From Paenibacillus sp. RC334 (lineage in GTDB: Bacteria > Bacillota > Bacilli > Paenibacillales > Paenibacillaceae), in the NCBI RefSeq assembly GCF_030034735.1, contig NZ_CP125370.1:2356001-2420000 (forward strand): a stretch of DNA of 64,000 nt, given 5' to 3'. Positions within the stretch are counted from its first letter, which is position 1, and every line of letters begins with the position of its first letter. Shown here in pieces: positions 17,182-26,699 of the stretch. The notes below the pieces were generated by a model. It saw only the letters and a list, made by a program, of their open reading frames with translations, did no database searches and had not been told where the DNA came from. Position numbers and translations under genes: made by a program.

Positions 17182-18285
17182 ATGAGCCGACTCATTGGAG
17201 TCATCAACCTGGATCACGAACTGGATCAGTTGAAGGAATTGACCTATTTCCGGTGCGGGGCCGCAGTACCCTTTGCCAGTCGATATCGGCTCATTGATTT
17301 TACCTTATCTAATATGATGCATGCAGGGGTGCATGATATTGCACTGTTCATCCGCCGCAAATACCGATCGCTGCTGGATCATCTGGGTGAAGGTCGGCCT
17401 TGGGATTTGGACCGCAGACGGGGCGGACTGTTTATTTTGCCACCAGACTGGAATGATCCTACGGATGCATCCCTTGGAGATTTGCAGCATGTACACAACA
17501 ATCTGGACTTTTTTCATCGCTCATCAGGTCAGACGATTGTTCACGCCGGAACCCAGCATGTCAACAAGGTTGATATTGAGGATGTATACCGTTACCATCG
17601 GGAGAAGAACGCGGACGTCACCCTTGTGTACAAACAAATAGATCAGCTCGAATCTGAGCACGCTCCCTGTGTTCGGCTGGAGATTGATGAGGACGGACGG
17701 GTGACGGGCATTCATCAGGAGCAGGATCATCATAATATTTATCTGGAAATTTTCGTAATGGACAAAAATCTTTATCTTGATCAGGTGAAGCATTGCATTG
17801 CTCATCAGGATAACCATTTTTTTCGGGATGCCATTCAGAAAAATCCAAGCGGTCTGCGCATTTATGCATATCCCTATAAAGGCTATCATGCCGTGATTAA
17901 TTCCATTGAGAGTTACTATAAAAACAGCATGAAGCTGCTGGATCAGCAGCAGTATCAAGCACTGTTCCAGAACCAGCCGGTGCATACGAAAATCAAATAT
18001 GAAGCTCCGACCCGATACACAGACAGCGCAGAGGTGGATCATTCGCTTATTGCCAATGGCTGCACGATTGGGGGTAAGGTTGAGAACAGCATCCTTTTTC
18101 GCGGGGTACGGGTGGAGGAAGGTGCACGCGTAAGCAACTCGATCATTATGCAAAAATGTGTCATCCGTAAAGGCGCAGTGGTGGAAAATGTGATTTTGGA
18201 TAAGGATGTGCAGCTTTCACCGGATCGTACCCTGATTGGAAACGCCAGAGTACCCTATGTCATTGCCAAAAATAGCGTGATTTAA
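17182..18285 (+). CDS. glgD: ADP-glucose pyrophosphorylase-like subunit
   Basis: The second GlgC-like subunit of Gram-positive ADP-glucose pyrophosphorylase, 367 residues against 343 in B. subtilis. The N-terminus MSRLIGVINLDHELDQLKEL lacks the glycine-rich GGxGxRL loop of GlgC, as expected for a regulatory or modulating subunit. VPFASRYRLIDFTLSNMMHAG and the C-terminal hexapeptide-repeat helix are present. A GTG at 17173 is in frame, but AAGGA at 17166-17170 is better placed for ATG 17182. Confidence 0.92.
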   Translation: MSRLIGVINLDHELDQLKELTYFRCGAAVPFASRYRLIDFTLSNMMHAGVHDIALFIRRKYRSLLDHLGEGRPWDLDRRRGGLFILPPDWNDPTDASLGDLQHVHNNLDFFHRSSGQTIVHAGTQHVNKVDIEDVYRYHREKNADVTLVYKQIDQLESEHAPCVRLEIDEDGRVTGIHQEQDHHNIYLEIFVMDKNLYLDQVKHCIAHQDNHFFRDAIQKNPSGLRIYAYPYKGYHAVINSIESYYKNSMKLLDQQQYQALFQNQPVHTKIKYEAPTRYTDSAEVDHSLIANGCTIGGKVENSILFRGVRVEEGARVSNSIIMQKCVIRKGAVVENVILDKDVQLSPDRTLIGNARVPYVIAKNSVI

Positions 18286-18331
18286 AAATATAATTGAGCA
18301 TTCAAAACGGAAATAACAGGAGGGCACACCT

Positions 18332-20785
18332 TTGTTCAGCAATAAGGAAGCATTTAAGCAGGCTTTTCAAGAGCAACTGGTCGGAAGGCTGGGCAAGCCG
18401 ATGCAGGAAGCTCAGGCGGAAGACATATACAAGGTTTTGGGCGGTATGATCCGCGAACAAGTCGGCAAAAATTGGGCGGAAACGAACCAAGCCTATAAAG
18501 AAGGACAAGAGAAGCAGGTCTATTACTTTTCACTGGAATTTTTGATAGGCCGTCTGCTGGGCAGCAATTTGCTGAATTTGGGCGTGCTGGATATGGTCCG
18601 GCAGGCACTGGGAGAGCTGGGCTGGGATCTGGAAAAGATTGAAGAACAGGAGGCAGACGCGGGGCTGGGCAATGGCGGTCTCGGCCGTCTGGCGGCTTGC
18701 TTCATGGATTCGCTGGCATCCCTTGGCTATGCAGGACATGGCTGCGGCATCCGTTACAAGTATGGCCTGTTCGAGCAGCGTATTGTGGATGGAAACCAGG
18801 TGGAGCTGCCTGATTACTGGCTGCAAAAAGGGAACGTCTGGGAGGAGCGCCGCCCCGACAAGAAGGTCGAGGTTCAGTTCTGGGGACGTGTGGAAACTCG
18901 GGAGGAGAACGGTCGTCTTGTATTCGAGACGCAGGATGCCGAAACGGTCTGGGCAGTTCCGTACGATATTCCGCTTGTGGGCTACGGACATGCGCAGGTG
19001 AATACGCTGCGGATCTGGAGTGCGGAATCGGCACTTGATCCTGTCCGAGGGCCGATTCGAGGCGAAGGCGGTTACTACCGCTTTCTTGACTACAATCGTT
19101 CGGTAGAATCCATTTCGGCGTTTCTGTACCCGGACGATTCGAATTATGAGGGCAAGCTGCTTCGCTTGAAGCAGCAGTATTTCCTCTGCTCGGCCGGCTT
19201 GCAAAGTATTTTGCGGACGTTTGAGAAGCTTCGGTTGCCCTACAGCCAGTTGCCTGACAAAATAGCGCTGCATATTAATGATACACATCCGACGCTCGTA
19301 ATACCGGAGCTTATGCGTATTTTGATGGACGTCAAGGGCTTGGGCTGGGACGAAGCGTGGGATATTACAACGCGGACGGTTTCATATACGAATCACACGA
19401 TATTGAGCGAGGCGCTGGAGCAATGGCCTGTCAATATGGTGCGGGAGCTGCTTCCACGTGTTTCCTTGATCATTGAAGAAATTAACAAGCGCTATTGTGC
19501 CATGCTGCTGGAGCGTTATCCGGGTCAGGACATTAAAATTGGCGAAATGGCAATTATTCATGGTGAACAAATTCGCATGGCCCATCTGGCGATTGTCGGC
19601 AGCTACAGCGTCAACGGGGTGGCTGCGCTGCACACGCAAATTTTGAAGCAGCGGGAAATGAAGCCGTTCCACGAGCTGTACCCCGGCCGTTTTAACAATA
19701 AAACGAATGGGATTGCCCATCGCCGCTGGCTCATGCACGCGAATCCCGAGCTGGCAAGCTTGTATGATGAAACGATAGGTACACGCTGGAGAACTCGTCC
19801 ACGCGAGTTGATCGACCTGCTTCGTTACAGCGGGGACGAGTCGTTCAAGGAACGGATACAGGCGATTAAGCGAAATAATAAAGTCAGGCTCGCCGAGCAG
19901 GTTTTTGCTAAACAGAGCGTGCGACTGGATACGTCCTCGATTTTTGATGTACAGGTTAAACGGCTGCATGGATATAAGCGGCAACTGCTTAATATTTTGC
20001 ATGTGATGCACGTATACAATCAGCTCAAACATAATCCTTCCCTGGATGTGGTGCCGCGTACGTTTATTTTTGGAGCTAAAGCTGCTCCCGGCTATTATCT
20101 TGCCAAGCAGACGATTAAGCTCATTAACAACGTAGCGGACACGATCAATCGGGATGTGGATGTCAGGGACAAGCTGAAAGTCGTTTTTCTGGAAAATTAC
20201 TCGGTTTCACTGGCCGAGCTGATTATTCCTGCGGCTGATGTCAGCGAGCAAATTTCCACGGCAGGCAAGGAAGCTTCAGGCACTGGAAACATGAAATTTA
20301 TGATGAATGGTGCACTCACCCTGGGTACGCTGGACGGAGCCAATGTAGAAATGCATGAAATGGTAGGCGATGCCAATATGTTCATTTTCGGAATGAAGGT
20401 GGATCAGATCGAGGCGTATTACCGGGACGGGCAGTATTCAGCGCGCAAAACAGCCAACAGCGACGAACGGCTGCGTGAAGTGCTGGATCAACTGGTGAAT
20501 GATGCTCCTTTTACGCGGCATGAACGGGAATTTGAGGCTATTTATCAATCCTTGATTGATCACAATGACGAATACTTTGTGCTCAAGGATTTTGCGGCGT
20601 ATGTAGATACTCAGGTGCATATCGAGCAGGTGTACCGGAATCCGTCTGAGTGGACGCGGCGTGCTATTGTAAACATGGCACATGCCGGCAAGTTTTCCAG
20701 TGATTGCACAATTCAGCAGTACGCGGCCGATATTTGGAACATTGTACCTCTCCAAAACGATGTCAACAAGCGAATCTTGTCCTAA
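18332..20785 (+). CDS. glgP: Glycogen phosphorylase
   Basis: Phosphorolyses alpha-1,4-glucan to glucose-1-phosphate. The 817-residue GT35 protein carries the N-terminal FSLEFLIGRLLGSNLLNLG, the glucan/active-site region with LHINDTHPTLVIPELMR, and the PLP-lysine signature EASGTGNMKFMMNGALTLGT near residue 648. It starts with TTG behind AGGAGGGCACACC. The gene lies 46 bases after glgD, so the operon makes and mobilises glycogen. glgA and glgB are not in this window. Confidence 0.96.
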   Translation: MFSNKEAFKQAFQEQLVGRLGKPMQEAQAEDIYKVLGGMIREQVGKNWAETNQAYKEGQEKQVYYFSLEFLIGRLLGSNLLNLGVLDMVRQALGELGWDLEKIEEQEADAGLGNGGLGRLAACFMDSLASLGYAGHGCGIRYKYGLFEQRIVDGNQVELPDYWLQKGNVWEERRPDKKVEVQFWGRVETREENGRLVFETQDAETVWAVPYDIPLVGYGHAQVNTLRIWSAESALDPVRGPIRGEGGYYRFLDYNRSVESISAFLYPDDSNYEGKLLRLKQQYFLCSAGLQSILRTFEKLRLPYSQLPDKIALHINDTHPTLVIPELMRILMDVKGLGWDEAWDITTRTVSYTNHTILSEALEQWPVNMVRELLPRVSLIIEEINKRYCAMLLERYPGQDIKIGEMAIIHGEQIRMAHLAIVGSYSVNGVAALHTQILKQREMKPFHELYPGRFNNKTNGIAHRRWLMHANPELASLYDETIGTRWRTRPRELIDLLRYSGDESFKERIQAIKRNNKVRLAEQVFAKQSVRLDTSSIFDVQVKRLHGYKRQLLNILHVMHVYNQLKHNPSLDVVPRTFIFGAKAAPGYYLAKQTIKLINNVADTINRDVDVRDKLKVVFLENYSVSLAELIIPAADVSEQISTAGKEASGTGNMKFMMNGALTLGTLDGANVEMHEMVGDANMFIFGMKVDQIEAYYRDGQYSARKTANSDERLREVLDQLVNDAPFTRHEREFEAIYQSLIDHNDEYFVLKDFAAYVDTQVHIEQVYRNPSEWTRRAIVNMAHAGKFSSDCTIQQYAADIWNIVPLQNDVNKRILS

Positions 20786-20919
20786 TACGGCGAAACAGGC
20801 GGAATGGCATTGCTTTTCGAACGCTGAGGGTTATAATGACAGTATAGACATAAGTAAGGATGGGTAGCTGTATAACCTCATTCCTGAACTTGAATTGTAC
20901 TGTTGAAGGAGTCCTCCTA

Positions 20920-21528
20920 TTGATAAAGCTCAATCCGAACAGGCTCAAATCTAAACAATCGAAGAAGAAATATAATGTGTTTCAAAATATATGGCGGGCG
21001 ATTCGTCTGAATTTCATCAAGCTGTTGCGTGCGCCGGGTGGAGTGAAGAAAATATCTCTGGGCTTTGCCATCGGCTTCGCTCTGGAGATGATTGTCATCT
21101 CCACGGCTTCACTGGTGTATCTCGTGTTTTACCCGGTTGTTCGGTTGTCCGGCGGTTCGCTGCCTGCGGCAATTGTGGGCAACGTTGTAGGTAAGCTGAC
21201 CTTTTTGCCGATTGTGCTGATGCCGTTCGCCAAGCAATTGGGAGCTTGGATTTATCCGTCCCATTACCCGGTACATGTACGGGGAGGCAGGCTCCATGAA
21301 CATTCCTTTATGGAGCTGTTTCATGGCAATTGGTCTGTATTTAGAGACTTGCTGCATGGAGGACTGCACATTCTGATTGGCATGTCGATTTTCGGTGTGG
21401 TGCTAGGGGTTATCTCGTATTTTGTCATTCAAGTTCTGTATAACCGTTCGCTGCACAAACGGCTGGAAAAGCGGAAATTGCGTCATGGCGCAGCCTTTTC
21501 AGCGGCCAGACTGTTGAAAAACGGATAA
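20920..21528 (+). CDS. DUF2062-family membrane protein
   Basis: About 202 residues with a DUF2062 domain: a basic N-terminus, WRAIRLNFIKLLRAPGGVKK (near residue 24), then two or three hydrophobic hairpins including SLGFAIGFALEMIVISTASL. The frame is open from 20860, but TTG 20920 follows GAAGGAGTCCTCC and starts a typical basic cytoplasmic N-terminus. DUF2062 proteins are membrane proteins without a firmly assigned reaction. It has its own terminators and is independent of glgP. Confidence 0.75.
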   Translation: MIKLNPNRLKSKQSKKKYNVFQNIWRAIRLNFIKLLRAPGGVKKISLGFAIGFALEMIVISTASLVYLVFYPVVRLSGGSLPAAIVGNVVGKLTFLPIVLMPFAKQLGAWIYPSHYPVHVRGGRLHEHSFMELFHGNWSVFRDLLHGGLHILIGMSIFGVVLGVISYFVIQVLYNRSLHKRLEKRKLRHGAAFSAARLLKNG

Positions 21529-21538
21529 TGTAGCGAGG

Positions 21539-21588
21539 AAGAAGCTCCTTAAGCCTATGAACTAGGCCTGAGGGGCTTCTTGTTGTTT
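21539..21588 (+). terminator. Terminator after the DUF2062 gene
   Basis: AAGAAGCTCCTTAAGCCTA pairs with TAGGCCTGAGGGGCTTCTT, followed by TGTTGTTTCTT. Confidence 0.75.
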
Positions 21589-21606
21589 CTTCGTGGGAGG
21601 GGAACT

Positions 21607-21648
21607 CAAAAAGCGCCTTGCTCTTTAGGGAGAACAAGGCGCTTTTTG
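21607..21648. terminator. Perfect bidirectional terminator hairpin
   Basis: CAAAAAGCGCCTTG and CAAGGCGCTTTTTG form a perfect 14-bp stem with A and T runs on either side, so it can work on both strands. Confidence 0.8.
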
Positions 21649-21790
21649 AAGTTATCGGCTTATTTTGTTGGAAATTATTGGATCGGTTGAGTTTGTATAC
21701 AATAATTGGCTTCATTCGCTCGAATCGTTTACAATACGTGTGCATACAACACTGGACGACAGGTTAATGTACATACAAGGAGTGGTGAAG

Positions 21791-24466
21791 TTGCAGAAGA
21801 TATGGCAAATCTACTTAACAGACTGGAAAAATGTATTCAAAGTATCAACCGGGACTTTATTAGTCATTGGTATTATTCTTTTGCCTTCCGTCTATGCATG
21901 GGTAAATTTGAAAGCAATGTGGGATCCTTATGCGAATACATCTGGTATTAAAATTGCAGTAACGAGTCAGGATCAGGGTGCTGAGGTGAACGGGAAGAAG
22001 ATTAATATCGGTGACGAGGTTTTGCATAACCTTCAAAATAACAAGAAACTGGGCTGGACCTTTGTCAACGAAGCAGAAGCGAGAAAAGGTGTGCTGAATG
22101 GAGATTATTACGCGAGTCTGCTCATTCCAAAGGATTTTTCCGAAAAAATTACGAGCGTGCTCACGGAAAATCCGCAAAAGCCAGAGATTGATTACGCCGT
22201 CAATGAAAAAATTAATGCGGTCGCACCGAAAATTACATCTTCGGGAGCAACCGCTCTGACGAATCAGATTAGCCAAAACTTTATTGAAACCGCCAGTCAG
22301 GCCGTACTAACCAAGTTAAAGGAAGCTGGGGTGAAGCTGGAGGAGGAGCTGCCAACCATTCGCAACATTGAGAACCGGGTGTTGGAGCTGAACAACCGAC
22401 TGCCGGATATCGACAGGTTAGGCAAGCAGGCAATCGAGTTGGAGCAGAATTTGCCGAAAATTAAGGCACAGGGACAAAAGATCATCGCATTGAAGGAGAA
22501 AATCCCTGAAATTAACCGTGCTGGCGATCTGGTGCTCAAAATTGAAAAAAACTTGCCCGAGCTGGACAAGGTGGCGGCGGTTATTTTAGATATACAAAAA
22601 AGGCTGCCGGATATTCAAAAGGCCGGAGATCGGATCGTGGAGCTGGACCAAAATTTCGGTAAGGTAGAAGGCGCATTGGCTACGGCCCTAGAGGATACAC
22701 AAACGGCGCTCAAGGTCATTAATGCCGCACAAAAAGCATTGCCGGAAGTACAAAAAATTGCGGATACGGGCAAGGATTTTACAAACGGATTGCTTGACTT
22801 TCTGGATAAAAATGATGGTGCGCTTGATTCAATCGGAACGGTGGTCAAAGAGGATTTACAGTTGGTACAGCAAATGGCAAATGAAGTTTCGGAGATCACA
22901 GGGATCATCCGCGGTGTTGATTTTGATCCTAAAGCAGCACAGGCTGCAGTGAATCGGGTTAGCGGAAGACTGACCACTGCCGTGGGAGTGCTGGATCGTA
23001 TTTCTCAGTTGCTGTCCCGTGTTAACGGGTATTTGCCGAGTCAGCCGCTGGATTCGCTCATTTCCCGTGTGAGCGGTGTAGAAGGCCGTTTCCGTCGCTT
23101 GAATAGCACGGTTACAAGCATCGGGGATGCCATTCAGCGCGGCGAGAAGCCTGCACAAAATCTGCTGGATAACGCTGACCGCCTTGCTGGAGAAATCAGC
23201 AAGGGGATTGACAGCATTTTGGGCAACTATGATACGGAATACGCACCAGCCATTCAAAAAGCGTTGGATCAAATAAAGACCGTTGCCCGTAATTCTGCGA
23301 ATGTGCTGAATACGGCCCAAGAGCAGCTGCCGAATATTGAAAAAATATTAAACGACGCTCAGGCTGCCGCACAATTCGGTCAGGAAGAACTGACCCGTCT
23401 CCAACAGGATCTGCCGCAATACCGGCAAAAGCTGCATGAAGCGGCTACGACGATTCAGGGACGCATGGGCGAATTTACGAATGCTGTAAACAAAGCAGCG
23501 GACTTCGTGAATAACGATTTGCCAGCAGTTAAAAGTAAGATTCATCAGGCGGCGGATTTTGTGCGCAACGATTTGCCGAAGGCGGAGCAGCAGTTTATCA
23601 AAATGGCTGACCTGATTGAGAACAAGTTTCCTGAGGCAGAACATGCGGTGCACCAGGTCGCCAATTTTGTGAGAACGGATCTTCCTGCTGCTGAGGATTC
23701 CATACGTCAGGCCGCAGACACGATTCGCAAGCTCAAAGGCGAAAATGCCCTTGGACGGGCCATTGCATTGCTCAAGGGGGATGTGAAAAAGGAGAGCGAT
23801 TTTCTCGGCAGTCCGGTTTCATTGAAACAGGAGCGTATTTATCCGATTCCGAACTATGGTTCTGCGATGTCGCCTTTTTATACCACATTGTCGATTTGGG
23901 TAGGTGCAATGCTGCTGGTGTCGATGTTCAGGGTAGATGTGGAAGACCCGGAAGGTAAATACAAAAGCTACCAAGTGTACTTCGGACGGCTTATGACGTT
24001 CTCCACTATCGGTATATTTCAGGCGCTTAGCGTGTCGGTCGGTGACTTGTTCCTGCTCGGGGCATATGTGGATGCCAAAGTTTCATTTGTACTTTCCTCC
24101 ATACTGATCAGTCTCGTATTCACAGCTATGACCTATACACTGGTTTCGGTGTTTGGCAATATCGGTAAGGGGCTGGCGGTTATCTTGCTGGTGCTTCAGT
24201 TCTCCAGCTCAGGGGGCACATTCCCGATTGCGACGAGCACGCCGTTTTTTCAAGCATTGAATCCGTTCGTTCCTTTCACCTATGCGGTTAGTCTGTTACG
24301 AGAAACGGTAGGGGGGATGCTGCCTTCGACGGTGACACGTGATGTGGTGATGCTGTTTGTATTTATCGGGGTTTGCTTCCTGTTTGGATTGGTATTTAAG
24401 AAGCCGCTCAGCAAGTATACGAAAAAGATGGCTGAGCGAGCGAAAGAGACTAAATTGATTCCTTGA
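21791..24466 (+). CDS. YhgE/Pip-family membrane protein with helical repeat arrays
   Basis: About 891 residues. An N-terminal transmembrane segment (TGTLLVIGIILLPSVYAWVN) is followed by a very long extracytoplasmic helical region, then five or six C-terminal helices with the ABC-2/YhgE arrangement (SSSGGTFPIATSTPFFQALN). Six tandem 17-residue units (LPxIxxxGxxIxxLxxN) span about residues 187-288. About five 18-residue units (AADFVxNDLPxxxxxxxQ) span residues 551-650. YhgE/Pip relatives are phage-receptor, EsaA-like or export-related proteins, so a surface or export role is likely. The frame opens at 21665, but TTG 21791 follows CAAGGAGTGGTGAAG and gives a normal N-terminus. Confidence 0.82.
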   Translation: MQKIWQIYLTDWKNVFKVSTGTLLVIGIILLPSVYAWVNLKAMWDPYANTSGIKIAVTSQDQGAEVNGKKINIGDEVLHNLQNNKKLGWTFVNEAEARKGVLNGDYYASLLIPKDFSEKITSVLTENPQKPEIDYAVNEKINAVAPKITSSGATALTNQISQNFIETASQAVLTKLKEAGVKLEEELPTIRNIENRVLELNNRLPDIDRLGKQAIELEQNLPKIKAQGQKIIALKEKIPEINRAGDLVLKIEKNLPELDKVAAVILDIQKRLPDIQKAGDRIVELDQNFGKVEGALATALEDTQTALKVINAAQKALPEVQKIADTGKDFTNGLLDFLDKNDGALDSIGTVVKEDLQLVQQMANEVSEITGIIRGVDFDPKAAQAAVNRVSGRLTTAVGVLDRISQLLSRVNGYLPSQPLDSLISRVSGVEGRFRRLNSTVTSIGDAIQRGEKPAQNLLDNADRLAGEISKGIDSILGNYDTEYAPAIQKALDQIKTVARNSANVLNTAQEQLPNIEKILNDAQAAAQFGQEELTRLQQDLPQYRQKLHEAATTIQGRMGEFTNAVNKAADFVNNDLPAVKSKIHQAADFVRNDLPKAEQQFIKMADLIENKFPEAEHAVHQVANFVRTDLPAAEDSIRQAADTIRKLKGENALGRAIALLKGDVKKESDFLGSPVSLKQERIYPIPNYGSAMSPFYTTLSIWVGAMLLVSMFRVDVEDPEGKYKSYQVYFGRLMTFSTIGIFQALSVSVGDLFLLGAYVDAKVSFVLSSILISLVFTAMTYTLVSVFGNIGKGLAVILLVLQFSSSGGTFPIATSTPFFQALNPFVPFTYAVSLLRETVGGMLPSTVTRDVVMLFVFIGVCFLFGLVFKKPLSKYTKKMAERAKETKLIP

Positions 24467-24493
24467 TTGTTAAAAAGAGAGAGAGTTACGGTG

Positions 24494-24556
24494 TGTGGGC
24501 GGCTCCGCGAAGGATTTGATCTTACGATCGCTGGCGCTTCTACAGATTCAAATCCT
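24494..24556 (+). repeat. Dispersed palindromic intergenic repeat, copy 1
   Basis: Bases 24511-24533 (AGGATTTGATCTTACGATCGCTG) recur exactly, in reverse orientation, at 61114-61136, and homology continues over the flanking GGGCGGCTCCGCGA. AGGATTTGA at 24511-24519 also pairs with TCAAATCCT near 24548-24556, so the unit can fold into a hairpin. It is a REP-like element in the 334-base gap between the YhgE-like gene and the aldo/keto reductase; I see no credible gene in that gap. Confidence 0.6.
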
Positions 24557-24800
24557 CCGCTTCGCTGGGGCTACCACTGTAAAGTCACTTTCCCTTTAAC
24601 GGTGGGTGGTAGTATGAGGGGGGATGGCCTCGCGCTTGCTGCTTCGGTAGTGCGTGGGGGTTTTTTGTATGCGCTAAAAAATATATTACCATTTCGGGGT
24701 GTTTCAAAGTGGTGTTTTCTGGTTAATGAAATGAGTATGGTTTTTTTTGGCATGGGATTTTTACGGTATTTAAAATTCTTAGGCAAAGGCGGGAGGCAAT

Positions 24801-25775
24801 ATGGAGTATTCATACTTGGGAAAGTCAGGCTTAAAGGTTAGTCGGTTGTGTCTGGGCACGATGAATTTTGGGCCGGAAACCGAAGAAAAGGAAGCGTTTA
24901 AAATTATGGATGCTGCGCTGGATGCGGGCATTAATTTCTTTGATACAGCCAATGTATATGGTCATGACCGCAAAGGGTGGACGGAGGAAATTATCGGACG
25001 CTGGTTTCAGCAGGGTGGCGGAAGACGCGAGAAGGTCGTGCTTGCGACGAAGGTATACGGGGATATGAAAAATGAGAACGACGGGCCGAACGCAGGATCA
25101 GGCTTGTCAGCTTACAAAATTCGCCGTCATTTGGATGCTTCTCTGAAACGTTTGCAGACCGATCATATCGAGCTGTATCAGATGCATCATATTGACCGAA
25201 ACGTGTCATGGGATGAGCTGTGGGGTGTATTCGAGTCGGTTGTGGATCGGGGACAAGTTGATTATATCGGTTCCAGTAACTTTGCGGGCTGGCATATTGC
25301 TGTGGCGCAGGCCGAAGCGAAGGCACGCCGTTTTTTGGGGCTTGTATCCGAGCAGCATTTGTATAACCTGAATGAGCGTTCCGCCGAGCTAGAGGTATTA
25401 CCTGCGGCCCAGGAGCTGGGACTCGGCGTTATTCCATGGAGCCCGCTGGCTGGCGGATTGCTGGGACGTAATGCATTGGCAGGTACAGGCTCGCGTAGCG
25501 CACGTTCCAAGGAAAAGATTGAACAAAATCGTGGGAAGCTGGAGCAATTTGCAGCGTTGTCCCGCGAGCTGGGCGAAAAGGAAGACGTGATTGCGCTGGC
25601 TTGGGTATTGTCTCATCCGGCCGTAACGGCTCCGATTATCGGCCCACGGACATTGGATCAGCTGGAGGATGCTCTGCGTGTGCCTGAGGTCAAATTGAGC
25701 GAGGATGTGCTTAGCAAGCTGAATGAGATTTTCCCTGGCCCCGGCAAACCTGCGCCGGAAGCCTACGCATGGTAA
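24801..25775 (+). CDS. Aldo/keto reductase
   Basis: A 324-residue NADPH-dependent oxidoreductase with a TIM-barrel AKR fold. It shows SRLCLGTMNFGPETEEKEAF, the catalytic Asp-Tyr pair in FFDTANVYGHD (residues 46-56), the catalytic Lys in VLATKVYGDM, and His in YQMHHIDRN. NADP-binding residues lie near the C-terminus (APIIGPRTLDQLEDAL). GGGAGGCAAT precedes the ATG. The substrate is unknown. It is monocistronic with a strong terminator. Confidence 0.9.
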   Translation: MEYSYLGKSGLKVSRLCLGTMNFGPETEEKEAFKIMDAALDAGINFFDTANVYGHDRKGWTEEIIGRWFQQGGGRREKVVLATKVYGDMKNENDGPNAGSGLSAYKIRRHLDASLKRLQTDHIELYQMHHIDRNVSWDELWGVFESVVDRGQVDYIGSSNFAGWHIAVAQAEAKARRFLGLVSEQHLYNLNERSAELEVLPAAQELGLGVIPWSPLAGGLLGRNALAGTGSRSARSKEKIEQNRGKLEQFAALSRELGEKEDVIALAWVLSHPAVTAPIIGPRTLDQLEDALRVPEVKLSEDVLSKLNEIFPGPGKPAPEAYAW

Positions 25776-25815
25776 TTTAGCATCCTTCCTATTAAAGACA
25801 AGAAGTGAATCGCAA

Positions 25816-25860
25816 AGAAGCAGCAGATCAGGAATATATCCTGGATCTGCTGCTTTTTTT
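25816..25860 (+). terminator. Terminator of the aldo/keto reductase gene
   Basis: AAGCAGCAGATCAGG pairs with CCTGGATCTGCTGCTT, followed by a T7 run. Confidence 0.85.
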
Positions 25861-25917
25861 ACTAAATGCCCTGTCAAAACCTGAACGATAAGCGATCATG
25901 ATCAGAATAGCCCTGCG

Positions 25918-26514
25918 CTAAACGTGATCTGTCTTTTTAGGCCTCATCCGAGGGAGGATTTTTATATCATGTGTACTATAACTATGCAGAATCATGCCGA
26001 GCATGATACCGAATAAAAAATCTTGAGCAGAAATGGATTGCGATTGTTCGATTTGCATGAGAATAATGCCGAGTAAAATAACCAAAGACATCATAAGTCC
26101 CTGAATGGGGATTTTCCCTCGTACTTTTAAAGGACCGTTCTCCGTTTGCACAATTTCAGAAAATAACGGGACAAGCAAAGAACCGGAAATAATGGTAATT
26201 TGCCACGTTCCAGCGATCAGCCAGCCTGGTGAATAAGCTGATGCGAAGCACAATGGAGCATAAAACAATCCAAACCCGACGAAGCTCCATAGAACCCAGG
26301 TCCACGCTTGTTCTCTCATGACGTTCCAAAGAGGTTTAAGCTTGTGTTGGGTCAAAACGATGACGAATAAAATGGGGAGCATAAACAGATATCGCAAAGA
26401 AGCACTCCATATCCAGCTCCCCCCTGATAGCTCCATTGACCGATTGAGAACAAAAGTAAAAGCAAAAAAGAAAGCAGCCAATACACCTAGCCAGATTGAT
26501 CGCAAAACATTCAC
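25918..26514 (-). pseudogene. C-terminally truncated DMT/EmrE-like efflux transporter
   Basis: A 198-residue membrane protein that starts with GTG (26512-26514). It has about five hydrophobic helices (WLGVLAAFFFAFTFVLNRSM, then FMLPILFVIVLTQHKL and later LVILLGIILMQIEQSQ). The N-terminal half fits the multidrug-resistance DMT transporter family, whose members normally have about 300 residues and ten helices. Here the sequence stops after helix 6 with a short polar tail, and no continuation is seen in the other frames. It is probably a non-functional remnant, though a half-size dimeric transporter cannot be excluded. Confidence 0.55.
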
Positions 26515-26630
26515 CTTATTCTTTAAGTATCGTTATTATCATATATTAATAACTTTTTATGATTCATTTCAAGGGCTTCTTCGCAGTTGACAAGGCGAAA
26601 GAGATCATGTATATTACTGAATGCCTATAT

Positions 26631-26651
26631 TAATAGTAATTATTACGATTT
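26631..26651. promoter_or_regulatory. Zur box upstream of the COG0523 gene
   Basis: AATAGTAATTATTACGATT matches the Bacillus Zur operator (TCGTAATnATTACGA) with one mismatch in the left arm. It is about 50 bases before the start codon. The same motif occurs before rpsN at 53275. Confidence 0.8.
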
Positions 26652-26699
26652 AAAAAAGTATGATGAAGATGAGCATATATTAAAGGGAGCGTACCACCA

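Noticed and set aside
22351..22660. DNA-level tandem repeat or CRISPR-like array
   Set aside because: The 51-base periodicity is only at protein level (17-residue units); the DNA units are diverged and continuous with the reading frame.
24467..24841. 124-codon frame after the YhgE-like gene
   Set aside because: It spans the palindromic repeat and overlaps the aldo/keto reductase start; no family resemblance, no ribosome-binding site.
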